Source: Pseudomonas shahriarae (GTDB taxonomy: Bacteria > Pseudomonadota > Gammaproteobacteria > Pseudomonadales > Pseudomonadaceae). From it: 64,000 nucleotides of DNA. The stretch lies in assembly GCF_014268455.2 (NCBI RefSeq), contig NZ_CP077085.1, forward strand, positions 5,683,001-5,747,000, given 5' to 3'. Position numbers and translations under genes: made by a program. The notes beneath the pieces were generated by a model, which searched no databases, was not told where the DNA came from, and saw nothing but the letters and a program-made list of their open reading frames with translations. Numbering within the stretch: the stretch's first letter is position 1; each line of letters opens with the position of its first letter. This document shows positions 9,386 to 19,487 of this stretch, piece by piece.

Positions 9386-10666
9386 TTAAACAGCGATGCC
9401 CTTGCGGCATTGCAGTTGGGCGGTGTGCACGCGGGAAAACGCGCGGGCCAGACGCAGCAGCATTTCGTCAATATTGCTCTTGCTTAGCGTCAGCGCCGGG
9501 GTAAAGCGCAGGCAGTCGGGTTGTGGGGCATTGAGGATCAAGCCTTCATACAGTGCCGCCTTTACCACGGCATCTGCCGAATCATCCGACAAGGTCAGGC
9601 CCCACAACAGGCCCTGGCCTCGCAGTTCGCCCTGTCCATAGCGGTGAGCAACACGGGCCAGGCCTTCGCCCAGGTACTGCGCGGTATCACGTACGTGTTC
9701 GAGGAAGCCGTGCCCCAACACGCTATCGAGCACGGCGACGCCGGCCGCAGCCATCAGCGCATTGCCATGATGGGTGCCTTCGAGCTCACCCAGTTCGAAA
9801 CAACAGGCTTTGCCACGGGCCAGCAACGCCGCCAATGGCACTCCGCCCCCAAGGCCTTTACCCAGGGCGACGATATCGGCGCGCACACCGTAGCGCTGTT
9901 CCGCCAGCAAGGTGCCGCAACGCCCGATCCCGGTCTGCACTTCATCGAGGATCAGCAGGATCCCCAGCTCCCGGCACAGCCGCTCCACCCCCTTGAGGTA
10001 ATGCTCGGTGGCCGGAACGACGCCGGCGTCGCTCTGGATCGGCTCCAGCATGATCGCCACGGTTTGCGCATCAACGGCGGCATGCAAGGCCGGCAGATCG
10101 TTGAACGGTACGTGGCAGAAGCCCGGCAGTTGCGGCTCGAAACGATTGTCGCCAGCACCTGCCGAGGCCGCCAGTGTCGCCAGGCTGCGGCCGTGACAAG
10201 CGTTGCTGGCGGTGATGATGCGATAGGCGCCGCCACGATGCAGTTGGCCCCACTTGCGCGCCAACTTGATGGCCGCTTCGCAGGCTTCTGCACCGCTGTT
10301 GAGCAGGTAGGCCTGGTCGCTACCGGTGCTGTGGCACAGTCGGTCCACCAGGTTCAGTTGGCTGCGGTTGTGCAGCCCGATGCCAGGGTTGATCAGCGCT
10401 TGCGCCTGGTCAGCCAGCGCACGCACCAGTACCGAGGGGCTATGGCCGAGACTGTTGGCTGCGCCGCCCTGGGTAAAGTCCAGGTAGGCACGGTCTTCGC
10501 TGTCCCACAGCCAGGAGCCCTGGCCGCGTACGAAAACCTGTGGCGGACGGGCCACGGTGGGCATCAGGGATTGGCTGGAAAGCTCATCGCGCAGCATCGG
10601 TTTTTTCGCGTCCAGTAACAGGTCATCCAGGCTCGGTGCCGGGCGGCGCAAGTTGAACAGATTCAT
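9386..10666 (-). CDS. Class-III PLP aminotransferase (acetylornithine aminotransferase-like)
   Basis: A 426-residue fold-type I aminotransferase. NSGAEACE (about residues 123-130), DEVQTG (from Asp241) and the PLP Schiff-base Lys270 (LGKGLGGG) are all present. Members act on omega-amino groups of ornithine, acetylornithine, 4-aminobutyrate or 5-aminovalerate-type substrates. The start MNLFNLRRPAPSLDD at 10666 matches the domain; a frame extension to 10867 has no recognisable content. It is transcribed divergently from a LysR regulator 206 bp away, which may control it. The exact substrate is not determined. Confidence 0.85.
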   Translation of the reverse strand: MNLFNLRRPAPSLDDLLLDAKKPMLRDELSSQSLMPTVARPPQVFVRGQGSWLWDSEDRAYLDFTQGGAANSLGHSPSVLVRALADQAQALINPGIGLHNRSQLNLVDRLCHSTGSDQAYLLNSGAEACEAAIKLARKWGQLHRGGAYRIITASNACHGRSLATLAASAGAGDNRFEPQLPGFCHVPFNDLPALHAAVDAQTVAIMLEPIQSDAGVVPATEHYLKGVERLCRELGILLILDEVQTGIGRCGTLLAEQRYGVRADIVALGKGLGGGVPLAALLARGKACCFELGELEGTHHGNALMAAAGVAVLDSVLGHGFLEHVRDTAQYLGEGLARVAHRYGQGELRGQGLLWGLTLSDDSADAVVKAALYEGLILNAPQPDCLRFTPALTLSKSNIDEMLLRLARAFSRVHTAQLQCRKGIAV

Positions 10667-10872
10667 GCCTGCACACCCCGCAGGCTGTTGGCAACCCTCG
10701 ATTGACGGAAGCCCGGCAAGTCGTTTTTTGCCTTGCCTATGTAAACACCATCGCTGTAAACGGTATTCATCGCGCTTTCTGGCCCTGTAAGCCTTGTGAA
10801 TAGGCGCTAGACTAGGCGCCTTGGGGGCGTACAGCCATTTCGATTTTCCAGCTTTTTCGATAAGCATTACTT

Positions 10873-11793
10873 ATGGATTTCAAGCAACTGCGTTATTTCG
10901 TCGCGGTGTACGAAGAGGGCCATGTCGGCCGGGCTGCCGAGCGCCTGTCGATCTCCCAGCCGGCGCTGTCGCAGCAGATCCGCCAGTTGGAGCAGCACCT
11001 GGATGTGAGCCTGTTCGAACGCAGCAGCAAGCGCCTGTTGCCAACCCTGGCCGCCCACACCTTGTACAACCACGCCCTGCCGCTGCTCGATGGTATGCAG
11101 CAAGCCGTCGAGGCCCTGCGGCATTTCAAGGGCCAGGCGCTGCGCACCCTGGCCATCGGCGTGCTGCAAACCGTGCATACCAGCCTGGTGCCGCAGATGC
11201 TGGAGCGGGTACGCAAGGCCCAACCGCACCTGGTGGTGCAGATCTACGAGTTGACGGGCCTTGAGATCGAACGCCGCCTGCTCAATGGCTCGCTGGACAT
11301 TGGCATCAGCTACCTGCCGGCACGCCAGCCCGGTTTGCACGGTGTGCTGCTGTATGAAGATGAACTGAAAGTGGTCATCCCGGCCGACCATCCCTTGCGT
11401 GAATTCAAGAAGGTCTCCCTCAAGCAGGCGGCGGAGTTGCCCATGCTGTTGTTGGGCGAAGAGTTCCAGGTCAGGCAGATCTGGCAAGCGCAACTGGCGA
11501 ACCTGGGGCGCCGACCACAGGTGCAAGCGGAGCTGAACACTATGGTGGGGATTCTCGACAGCCTGCCCCATACCAAACTGGCGACGGTACTGCCCGGCCG
11601 ATCACAGGACGAACACAGCAGCCAGGCGCTGCTATGGAAGCCCTTGAGTGAGCCACGGGTGCCGCTGAAGGTGGGGTTGGTGTGCCGGGATGTACAACGT
11701 CAGCAGGCAACGTTGGCATTGCTGCGCACCTTGCTCGAAGACGTGATGAATGGTCCACATGGGCCGACGGCCACGGTAGACGGGCTGGCCTGA
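10873..11793 (+). CDS. LysR-family transcriptional regulator
   Basis: A 306-residue LTTR. The N-terminal winged helix-turn-helix (residues 1-60, SISQPALSQQIRQLE) is followed by a type-2 periplasmic-binding-like effector domain from about residue 90. It is divergent from the aminotransferase gene, the classic position for an LTTR that controls its neighbour. The effector cannot be inferred. A good terminator follows the gene. Confidence 0.9.
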   Translation: MDFKQLRYFVAVYEEGHVGRAAERLSISQPALSQQIRQLEQHLDVSLFERSSKRLLPTLAAHTLYNHALPLLDGMQQAVEALRHFKGQALRTLAIGVLQTVHTSLVPQMLERVRKAQPHLVVQIYELTGLEIERRLLNGSLDIGISYLPARQPGLHGVLLYEDELKVVIPADHPLREFKKVSLKQAAELPMLLLGEEFQVRQIWQAQLANLGRRPQVQAELNTMVGILDSLPHTKLATVLPGRSQDEHSSQALLWKPLSEPRVPLKVGLVCRDVQRQQATLALLRTLLEDVMNGPHGPTATVDGLA

Positions 11794-11811
11794 ACTTTTC
11801 CGCGGGCAATA

Positions 11812-11837
11812 AGAAAACCCCGCCGAAGCGGGGCTTT
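11812..11837 (+). terminator. Terminator after the LysR gene
   Basis: Perfect CCCCGC / GCGGGG stem with a CGAA tetraloop at 11818-11833, flanked by AAAA and CTTT, so it could act on both strands. It lies 24 bp after the LysR stop. Confidence 0.82.
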
Positions 11838-12020
11838 GCAGACTGTTTCCCTGACATCCATTTCACTCCGCCATCCTGGCAGAATCCTACGTGTCCCTGT
11901 TGTTGCTTTGCGCTTCCTGCGCGACGTCCATGTGAAGTAGATTAGCTGTGGATCCAATCTGGCGATAGAGGACGATTAGCAGCACGTCATGTAAGAGAAT
12001 GCTTACACGCCCTCTTCGGC

Positions 12021-13799
12021 TTAGAACTGCGCTTCGTCCAGCAGGAACAGCGATTCACTGCCGGCCTTCACCGAAGCACTCAAAGAGTGGATACGCGGCA
12101 GCAGGCGGGCAAAGTAGAAGCGCGCCGTCCCCAGTTTGCTGGCGTAGAAGTCCTCCTCGGCCTCTTTGCCCAAGGCGGCCTTGGCCATCAGCGCCCACAT
12201 GTAGGCGTAGGCCATGTAGCCAAAGGCGTGCAGATACTCCACCGAGGCTGCACCGATTTCATTCGGGTTGCTCTTGGCGCGGTCCAGGACCCAGGCAGTC
12301 AAGGTGTCGAGTTCGTCCACCGCAGCACTCAGCGGCTGAATGAACTCGGCCAGGTCACTGTTGGCAGTGGCGATGAAATGGCGGATCTCATCGGCGAACA
12401 GGGTGTAGAACGCCCCGCCGCTGCCAACGATCTTGCGCCCCATCAAGTCCAGCGCCTGGATGCCGTTAGTGCCTTCGTAGATCTGAGTGATGCGCACATC
12501 CCGCACCAACTGCTCCTGACCCCACTCGCGAATATAGCCATGGCCGCCGAAAATCTGCTGGCCGTGCACGGTGGTTTCCAGGCCCAGGTCGGTGAGGAAC
12601 GCCTTGGAAACCGGGGTCAGCAGCGCCACCAGGTCATCTGCGCGCTTGCGGGTCGCGGCGTCTTCGCTGAACTTGGCGGTGTCCAGTTGCATCGCCACGT
12701 AAGTGGAGAACGCCCGGCCGCCTTCGTTCGCGGCCTTCATGGTCAGCAACATGCGACGCACGTCAGGGTGGTTGATGATCGGGTCGGCGATCTTGTCCTT
12801 GGCCTTGGGGCCGGTCGGCGATCGGCTTTGCAGGCGGTCACGCGCATATTCGACCGCGTTCTGGTAAGAGCGCTCGCCGGTCGCCAGGCCCTGGATACCG
12901 ACCCCCAGGCGCTCATAGTTCATCATGGTGAACATCGCCGCCAGGCCACGGTTCGGCTCGCCAACCAGGTAGCCAACGGCTTCGTCGAAGTTCATTACGC
13001 AGGTCGCGGAGGCCTGGATCCCCATCTTGTGCTCGATCGAGCCACAGGTCACCGGGTTGCGCGCGCCCAGGCTGCCATCGGCATTGACCATGAACTTGGG
13101 CACCAGGAACAACGAGATGCCCTTCGGTCCGGCCGGGGCGTCCGGCAGCTTGGCCAGCACCAGGTGGATGATGTTTTCGGTGAGGTCGTGTTCGCCACCG
13201 GTGATAAAGATCTTGGTGCCGCTGACCTTGTAGGAACCGTCCGCCTGCGGCTCGGCCTTGGTACGAATAATCCCCAGATCGGTACCGGCATGGGGCTCGG
13301 TCAGGCACATGGAACCGGCCCACACACCCGAGTACATATTCGGCAGATAAGTGGCTTTCAGTTCGTCACTGGCGTGGGTGTTGATCGACACGCAGGCGCC
13401 GGACGTCAGCATCGGGTACAGGCCAAACGCCAGGCCCGAGGAGTTGATCATCTCTTCGACCTGGGCCGAGACCGCCTTGGGCATGCCCATGCCGCCGTAG
13501 GCAGGATCGCCACCAACGCCCACCCAGCCGCCTTCGGCGTAGGTCTTGTAGGCCTCGGGGAACCCGGCCGGGGTGGTGACCACGCCGTTGTCCCAGCGGC
13601 AACCTTCCTCGTCGCCATTCCGGCTCAACGGGGCGATGGTCTTGGCGGTGACTTTACCGGCCTCCTCAAGGATCGCCTCGACGGTTTCAGCATCCACGGT
13701 CTCGGCCAGGGCCGGCAATTGCGCCCACAGCTTGGCAACCTCGAATACTTCGTTGAGGACGAAGCGCATATCGCGCAGCGGCGCTTTGTAGTCAGCCAT
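12021..13799 (-). CDS. Acyl-CoA dehydrogenase, long form (PA0508/FadE2-like)
   Basis: A 592-residue acyl-CoA dehydrogenase of the enlarged DmdC-like group with a C-terminal extension domain. It catalyses FAD-dependent alpha,beta-dehydrogenation of acyl-CoA. Visible signatures are the FAD-contact stretch MCLTEPHAGTDLG and IYEGTNGIQALDL, whose Glu is the expected catalytic base. It is one of three paralogues here sharing MxxYKAPLRDxRF at the N-terminus. In P. aeruginosa the equivalents next to bioD handle long- and medium-chain acyl-CoAs; chain length for this copy is inference from position. Confidence 0.88.
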   Translation of the reverse strand: MADYKAPLRDMRFVLNEVFEVAKLWAQLPALAETVDAETVEAILEEAGKVTAKTIAPLSRNGDEEGCRWDNGVVTTPAGFPEAYKTYAEGGWVGVGGDPAYGGMGMPKAVSAQVEEMINSSGLAFGLYPMLTSGACVSINTHASDELKATYLPNMYSGVWAGSMCLTEPHAGTDLGIIRTKAEPQADGSYKVSGTKIFITGGEHDLTENIIHLVLAKLPDAPAGPKGISLFLVPKFMVNADGSLGARNPVTCGSIEHKMGIQASATCVMNFDEAVGYLVGEPNRGLAAMFTMMNYERLGVGIQGLATGERSYQNAVEYARDRLQSRSPTGPKAKDKIADPIINHPDVRRMLLTMKAANEGGRAFSTYVAMQLDTAKFSEDAATRKRADDLVALLTPVSKAFLTDLGLETTVHGQQIFGGHGYIREWGQEQLVRDVRITQIYEGTNGIQALDLMGRKIVGSGGAFYTLFADEIRHFIATANSDLAEFIQPLSAAVDELDTLTAWVLDRAKSNPNEIGAASVEYLHAFGYMAYAYMWALMAKAALGKEAEEDFYASKLGTARFYFARLLPRIHSLSASVKAGSESLFLLDEAQF

Positions 13800-13930
13800 G
13801 GCAAACCTCGTGAGAACGTTAAAAGTGATTCGGTAGGATCGGTTTCACAGACCCAGAGTGTAACCGAACAACTTTTGTGACACATAGGGTCTGCTTGTGA
13901 CCAATTGGTATTTTACAGTCACGCCAACAG

Positions 13931-15715
13931 TTACAAGGCGAACAATTCGGCCGGCAAACTCATCAGGCAATCACTGCCCGCCTCCACCGCCGCACGATGG
14001 GCACTGGTGCGCGGCAACAGGCGCTTGAAATAAAACTCACAGGTCACCAGCTTGCCCCGGGCGTAATCCCCATCGCCACTGCCCGCGTCCAATTGCGCCT
14101 GGGCCACCAGGGCCATGCGCAACCACAGGTAGGCATGGATGATGTAACCGCTGTACATCAAATAATCCAGGGCGGCGGCGCCGACTTCATCAGGGTTTTT
14201 CATCGCGGCCATGCCGACCTTGGTGGTCAACTCGCCCCATTGCTGGTTCAGCTCGTTGAGCTGTGCAACCTGGGCCTTGAGTTGCGGGTGTTCGGCATGT
14301 GCCGCACAGAACTTATGCACAATCTTGGTAAAGCCGCGCAGCAACTTGCCCTGGCTGCCCAGCACCTTGCGCCCCAGCAAATCCAGGGCCTGGATGCCGT
14401 TGGTGCCTTCATAGATCGGCGCGATGCGACAATCGCGCACCAACTGTTCCATGCCCCACTCGCGGATAAAACCGTGGCCGCCGAACACCTGCATGCCGTG
14501 GTTGGTCACTTCCAGGCCGGTCTCGGTCATAAAGGCTTTGCAGATCGGCGTGAGGAACGCCAGCAAATCCTCGGCTTCCTGGCGTTGCTGCGGGTCGTCG
14601 CTCAGGTGTGCGGTGTCCAGCAGTTGCGCGGTGAAGTACGTCAGGGCGCGGTTGCCTTCATTGAAGGCTTTCATGGTCAGCAACATGCGCCGCACATCAG
14701 GATGCACGATGATCGGGTCCGCCGGTTTGTCCGGGGCCTTGGCGCCGGTCAGGGCGCGCATCTGCAGGCGGTCGTTGGCGTACTTGATCGCGCCCTGGAA
14801 GCTCGCTTCACCCAGGCACAGCCCCTGCATGCCGGTGCCCAGGCGCGCGTGGTTCATCATGGTGAACATGCAATTGAGGCCTTTATTGGCCTCGCCGATC
14901 AGGTAGCCCTCGGCACCATCGAAATTCAGCACGCAGGTGGCCGAAGCCTTGATCCCCATCTTGTGCTCGATGGAGCCGCAACTGACGCCATTGCGCGCCC
15001 CACTATCGGCGAGGAACTTGGGCACGATAAACAGCGAAATACCCTTGGTGCCAGCAGGCGCATCCGGCAACTTGGCCAACACCAGGTGGATGATGTTTTC
15101 ACTCATGTCGTGCTCGCCGGCCGAGATGAAGATCTTGCTGCCGGTCACCGCGTAGCTGCCATTGGCCTGGGGCACGGCGCGGGTCTTGATGATGCCAAGG
15201 TCAGTGCCACAGTGGGCTTCGGTCAGGCACATGGTGCCCGTCCACTGGCCGGCGGTGAGCTTGGTCAGGTAGGTGTCTTTCTGCTCTTGAGTGCCATGGG
15301 CGTGGATCGCCGACATGGCGCCGTGGGTCAAGCCGGGGTACATGCCCCAGGAGGTGTTGCTGGAGCCGATCATCTCGCTGAGCACCAAGCCCAGGGAGGA
15401 CGGCAAGCCCTGCCCGCCGTAGGCCGGATCCGCCGCCAGGCCGTGCCAACCGCCTTCGACGTATTGCGCGAACGCTTCCTTGAAACCTTTGGGTGTGGTC
15501 ACCACGCCATTGTCGAAATGGCAGCCCTCTTCGTCCCCCGGGCGGTTCAACGGCGCCAGCACGTTCTCGCAGAACCTCGCGCCTTCTTCGAGGATTGCGC
15601 TGACCATGTCCGGGCTGGCCTCGGTGGCGCCCAAAGCAGCGTAGTGAGCGGGGAAATCAAACACGTGATCAATCAGAAAGCGCATATCGCGCAGGGGAGC
15701 TTTATAGGCAGGCAT
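13931..15715 (-). CDS. Acyl-CoA dehydrogenase, long form (PA0507-like)
   Basis: A 594-residue paralogue of the flanking dehydrogenases. It begins MPAYKAPLRDMRFLID, has MCLTEAHCGTDLG for FAD contact, and PIYEGTNGIQALDL with the expected catalytic Glu. The ATG at 15715 is used (GGAG upstream); the frame runs 57 bp further without matching the family N-terminus. It lies 131 bp from the next dehydrogenase in the same direction. Substrate range is unknown. Confidence 0.88.
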   Translation of the reverse strand: MPAYKAPLRDMRFLIDHVFDFPAHYAALGATEASPDMVSAILEEGARFCENVLAPLNRPGDEEGCHFDNGVVTTPKGFKEAFAQYVEGGWHGLAADPAYGGQGLPSSLGLVLSEMIGSSNTSWGMYPGLTHGAMSAIHAHGTQEQKDTYLTKLTAGQWTGTMCLTEAHCGTDLGIIKTRAVPQANGSYAVTGSKIFISAGEHDMSENIIHLVLAKLPDAPAGTKGISLFIVPKFLADSGARNGVSCGSIEHKMGIKASATCVLNFDGAEGYLIGEANKGLNCMFTMMNHARLGTGMQGLCLGEASFQGAIKYANDRLQMRALTGAKAPDKPADPIIVHPDVRRMLLTMKAFNEGNRALTYFTAQLLDTAHLSDDPQQRQEAEDLLAFLTPICKAFMTETGLEVTNHGMQVFGGHGFIREWGMEQLVRDCRIAPIYEGTNGIQALDLLGRKVLGSQGKLLRGFTKIVHKFCAAHAEHPQLKAQVAQLNELNQQWGELTTKVGMAAMKNPDEVGAAALDYLMYSGYIIHAYLWLRMALVAQAQLDAGSGDGDYARGKLVTCEFYFKRLLPRTSAHRAAVEAGSDCLMSLPAELFAL

Positions 15716-15805
15716 GGTGATGTCTCCGGCGGCAGATGACTCAAACCTACTGCCGCCAGGAGCCCCGGACAATCACTGTACAGACGCTGAATACACCACC
15801 ATCAC

Positions 15806-17131
15806 TCAACCGGCAGCGCCCTGCATGCGCACCGCGCCACGGCGGTTCTGGCCGGCCGCCACCACACAGTTGCGCCCGGCGCCCTTGGCGTTGTACAGCG
15901 CCTGGTCGGCGGACTTGAGCACTTCTTCGGGGGTGCGCTGCTCGGCCTGGCGCTCGGCGACGCCGATGCTCACGGTCACCGACACACTGTTCGCACCCGT
16001 GCCGGAACGGCGCTGGCGCCCCTGGTGATCGTCCTGGGGGCGGCTGTCGGGGTTACGCAACTTGATGTGGTAGTTGGCAATGATCTCGCGGATTTCTTCC
16101 AGGTGCGGCAGGCATTCATCCAGGGTCTTGCCGGCAAACACCACGGCAAACTCTTCGCCGCCATACCGATAGGCCCGGCCGCCGCCGCTAACTTTCGACA
16201 GTTTGCTGGCGACCAGCCGCAGCACCTGGTCACCGACGTCGTGGCCATGGGTGTCGTTGAATCGCTTGAAGTGGTCGACGTCGCTCATCGCCAGCACATA
16301 GTTGCGCCCCAGGCGCTGCATACGCTCGTTAAGGGCGCGGCGTCCGGGCAGGCCGGTGAGTTCATCGCGAAAGGCCATCTGATAGGCCTCGTGGGACACA
16401 CCTGCAGCAATCATCAACATCACCTGGCTGCACATGATGTTCAGGGTGAACGGCAGGATAAAGGTCTGCGGCAACATCCAGAACATCCCCAGCAACCCCA
16501 CCAGCTGTGCCGCATGCAACGGCCGCGGTTCGCGCCAGTACTGGGCCGCCAGTGCGACAAAGCCCAGCAGGAACATCGGGTACGACAGTTGGATCAAGCT
16601 CATCCACGCGCCATGCAATGCCGGCCAGCGAATTTCCGCCAGCCAGTTGAGCAACGGCCCTGGGTAACTCTGCTCCAGGCCCAGGGCCACGCTGCCTACG
16701 GCGAGCAGCACCGCGCAGCGTGCGACAAAGTCGCGGAACAGGTGGGTTTTCTCCTGCCACAGGGCATAAATGCTGAACAGCATCGGCAACAGCAGGCACA
16801 CCAGATGGAACACCACGGCGGCGTCTTCGCGCACACGGCCATGGTCGCGGTAGAAATCGGTCTGGGTGTCCAGCAAGAAGTAGGCGACATACACCGTCAC
16901 CATCAAGAACAGCTCACGCTGGCGACGGTACACCGTGCAATAGGCCCCCCCGAGCAACAGCACCAAGGTCGGCAGGACATTGAACAAGGAGGTGAAGAAG
17001 ACGTTGAGGTCCTTGACGTAAGCAGCCGACAACCCCGCCAGCAATAACAGCAACGACGGTAGGAAATGACTGAAACGTACAGCAGACGCGCGCGACAAGG
17101 GTAAAGCTCCGACCCATAAAAAAGATGGCAT
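15806..17131 (-). CDS. Diguanylate cyclase with multi-helix membrane sensor
   Basis: A 441-residue membrane protein with about seven hydrophobic helices in the first 240 residues and a GGDEF domain after them. The active-site motif is GGEEF (YRYGGEEFAVVF), compatible with c-di-GMP synthesis from two GTP. No RxxD inhibitory site is present at the usual place before the motif. A Gln/Arg/Ser-rich insertion sits in the C-terminal half of the domain. The ATG at 17131 is preferred over the GTG at 17161 because GAAGG lies before it. It interrupts the series of acyl-CoA dehydrogenase genes. Confidence 0.87.
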   Translation of the reverse strand: MPSFLWVGALPLSRASAVRFSHFLPSLLLLLAGLSAAYVKDLNVFFTSLFNVLPTLVLLLGGAYCTVYRRQRELFLMVTVYVAYFLLDTQTDFYRDHGRVREDAAVVFHLVCLLLPMLFSIYALWQEKTHLFRDFVARCAVLLAVGSVALGLEQSYPGPLLNWLAEIRWPALHGAWMSLIQLSYPMFLLGFVALAAQYWREPRPLHAAQLVGLLGMFWMLPQTFILPFTLNIMCSQVMLMIAAGVSHEAYQMAFRDELTGLPGRRALNERMQRLGRNYVLAMSDVDHFKRFNDTHGHDVGDQVLRLVASKLSKVSGGGRAYRYGGEEFAVVFAGKTLDECLPHLEEIREIIANYHIKLRNPDSRPQDDHQGRQRRSGTGANSVSVTVSIGVAERQAEQRTPEEVLKSADQALYNAKGAGRNCVVAAGQNRRGAVRMQGAAG

Positions 17132-17250
17132 AGTGCCTTCACTGAACACAGTTAAGCACACTCAATGTGACCCGTATCACATTGCCACTACTGTAACGGC
17201 AGCCAGGCGCAATCCCTGAGCGCGCTACTCAGGTTTTTTCATGCGCCCAC

Positions 17251-17282
17251 AAAAAAGCCGCCGCTCCCGAAAGAGCGGCGGC
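17251..17282 (-). terminator. Terminator of the third acyl-CoA dehydrogenase gene
   Basis: On the minus strand a perfect 10-bp stem (GCCGCCGCTC/GAGCGGCGGC) with a 6-nt loop is followed by six T residues, 22 bp after the gene's stop codon. Confidence 0.88.
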
Positions 17283-17304
17283 TTGGCAGGGAACCCGCCG
17301 GGGC

Positions 17305-19110
17305 TTAGTAGCCCAGGTCGAAGTTCTCTTCTTTCATGTCCATCAGGTTGTTGGCGCCCGACAGCATGGTGGCTACGTGGGTGCGGGTGCGCGGCAGGAT
17401 GCGCTGGAAGTAGAAGCGCGCAGTCTGCAGCTTGGCGGTGTAGAAGCCTTCTTCGCTGGTGCCGGCAGCCAGTTTTTCAGCAGCCAGGCGCGCCATCTCG
17501 GCCCAGAAGTACGCCAGGCAGGCATAACCGGAGTACATCAGGTAGTCCACGGACGCGGCACCGACTTCTTCACGGTCCTTCATGGCAGCCATGCCGACCT
17601 TCATGGTCAACTCGCCCCATTCCTTGTTCAGGGCAGCCAACGGTGCGACAAACTCGCTGACCGCTGCGTTGCCTTCGTTGGCCTGGCAGAACTTGTGCAC
17701 GATCTTGGTGAAGCCCTTGAGCGCTTCGCCCTGGGTCATCAGCACTTTACGGCCGAGCAGGTCCAGGGCCTGGATGCCCGTGGTGCCTTCGTACAGCATC
17801 GAAATGCGGCTGTCGCGAACGTTCTGCTCCATGCCCCACTCGGCGATGAAACCGTGGCCGCCGTAGATCTGTACGCCGTGGTTGGCGGACTCAAAACCGA
17901 CTTCGGTCATGAACGCCTTGGCGATCGGGGTCATGAACGCCAGCAGGCCATCTGCCTGTTTCTTGGCTTCGTCGTCGGTGCCGTATTTGACGATATCCAC
18001 TTGCTTGGCGGTGAAGTACACCATCGCACGGTTGCCTTCGGCGAAGGCTTTCATGGTCAGCAGCATGCGGCGTACATCAGGGTGCACGATGATCGGGTCA
18101 GCGGCCTTGTCCGGCGCTTTCGGGCCAGTCAGGGAGCGCATCTGCAGACGGTCACGCGCATATTTCAGGCCACCCTGGAAACCGATCTCGGCGTGGGCCA
18201 GGCCTTGCAGTGCGGTACCCAGACGAGCGGTGTTCATAAAGGTGAACATGCAGTTCAGGCCTTTGTTCGCCGGGCCGATCAGGTAGCCGGTGGCCGCGTC
18301 GAAGTTCATTACGCAGGTGGCGTTGCCGTGGATGCCCATCTTGTGTTCCAGGGAACCACAGGACACCGCGTTGCGCTCACCCACCGAACCATCGGCGTTG
18401 GGCAGGAACTTAGGCACGATAAACAGCGAAATGCCTTTGGTGCCAGCCGGAGCATCCGGCAGGCGGGCCAGTACGATGTGGACGATGTTATCGGCCATGT
18501 CGTGTTCACCGGCCGAGATGAAGATCTTGGTCCCGGAGACTTTGTAGGAACCGTCGGCCTGAGGCTCGGCCTTGGTGCGCAGCATGCCCAGGTCGGTGCC
18601 GCAGTGCGGTTCGGTCAGGCACATGGTGCCGGTCCACTCGCCCGAGACCAGTTTGGTCAGGTAGGCATCCTGCTGCTCGGGGGTACCGTGCTCGGAAATG
18701 GTGTTCATCGCGCCATGGGACAGGCCTGGGTACATGCCCCACGACCAGTTGGCTTCACCGACCATCTCGCTAACGGCCAGGCCCAGGGATTCCGGCAGGC
18801 CTTGGCCGCCGTGCGCGACGTCGTGAGCCAGGCTCGGCCAGCCGCCTTCGACGAATTGCTTGTAGGCTTCTTTGAAACCAGTAGGGGTTTTAACGCCTGA
18901 CTCGCTCCAGGTGCACCCTTCGATGTCACCGACGCGGTTCAACGGGGCCAGCACTTGCTCGCAAAACTTGGCGCCTTCTTCGAGAATGGCGTCAACCATG
19001 TCTGGGGTAGCGTCCTGGCAAGCCGGCAGACTCTGATAGTGCGCTTCGTAGCCGAGCAGTTCGTCACGAACGAAGCGAATATCACGCAAGGGGGCCTTGT
19101 AGTCAGGCAT
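17305..19110 (-). CDS. Acyl-CoA dehydrogenase, long form (PA0506/FadE1-like)
   Basis: A 601-residue member of the same enlarged acyl-CoA dehydrogenase group, starting [16 protein letters not shown]-contact [13 protein letters not shown] and the catalytic-Glu region [13 protein letters not shown] are intact. It is closest to the biotin operon and, by position, matches the P. aeruginosa long-chain enzyme FadE1. It has its own terminator and a 377-bp gap upstream, so it is probably a separate transcription unit from the other two paralogues. Confidence 0.88.
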   Translation of the reverse strand: MPDYKAPLRDIRFVRDELLGYEAHYQSLPACQDATPDMVDAILEEGAKFCEQVLAPLNRVGDIEGCTWSESGVKTPTGFKEAYKQFVEGGWPSLAHDVAHGGQGLPESLGLAVSEMVGEANWSWGMYPGLSHGAMNTISEHGTPEQQDAYLTKLVSGEWTGTMCLTEPHCGTDLGMLRTKAEPQADGSYKVSGTKIFISAGEHDMADNIVHIVLARLPDAPAGTKGISLFIVPKFLPNADGSVGERNAVSCGSLEHKMGIHGNATCVMNFDAATGYLIGPANKGLNCMFTFMNTARLGTALQGLAHAEIGFQGGLKYARDRLQMRSLTGPKAPDKAADPIIVHPDVRRMLLTMKAFAEGNRAMVYFTAKQVDIVKYGTDDEAKKQADGLLAFMTPIAKAFMTEVGFESANHGVQIYGGHGFIAEWGMEQNVRDSRISMLYEGTTGIQALDLLGRKVLMTQGEALKGFTKIVHKFCQANEGNAAVSEFVAPLAALNKEWGELTMKVGMAAMKDREEVGAASVDYLMYSGYACLAYFWAEMARLAAEKLAAGTSEEGFYTAKLQTARFYFQRILPRTRTHVATMLSGANNLMDMKEENFDLGY

Positions 19111-19487
19111 AGCGATAAACCTCTGCTGATGAATCCTGGAATGAACAACCGCGTGGATTTGTTGTAGCGGTCAAACAGTTGTTTGAAACATACGTTTACG
19201 CCCAATCCTTGTCAAGCGCCCAGCGGATGCCGTTTGTCATGACGCAGGTCAACGCCAGGCGCGACGAGGCCTGCAGCGTGATGCCGCACAGCGTTTCAAC
19301 AATGGGAAGATGGGAGAATCAGGCGTTTGTGGCGAACGGGCTTGCCCGCGTCGGGTTGCGCAGCGCCCCAGAAAGGCACTGGCGGTGTATCAGATGAATT
19401 GCATTGCTGGTGTGGGGCTGCTGCGCAGCCCGACGCGGGCAAGCCCGCTCGCCACAGGAAAAGCACCCGCCATATGGCGAGAGGGGA
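19111..19487. other. Gene-free stretch with a REP pair
   Basis: The region upstream of the third acyl-CoA dehydrogenase contains its leader and promoter. Its distal half is a REP inverted pair (19329-19455). No convincing small gene was seen. Confidence 0.6.
19329..19455. repeat. REP pair (BIME-like inverted repeat)
   Basis: GTGGCGAACGGGCTTGCCCG at the left is mirrored by CGGGCAAGCCCGCTCGCCAC at the right; the arms continue inward through GTCGGG...GCGCAGC with a few mismatches. About 40 bp separate the long arms. It lies between two minus-strand transcription units. Confidence 0.85.

Noticed and set aside
12087..18900. Several plus-strand frames of 500-597 residues
   Set aside because: Antisense to the three acyl-CoA dehydrogenases; they mirror each other only because the sense genes are paralogues.
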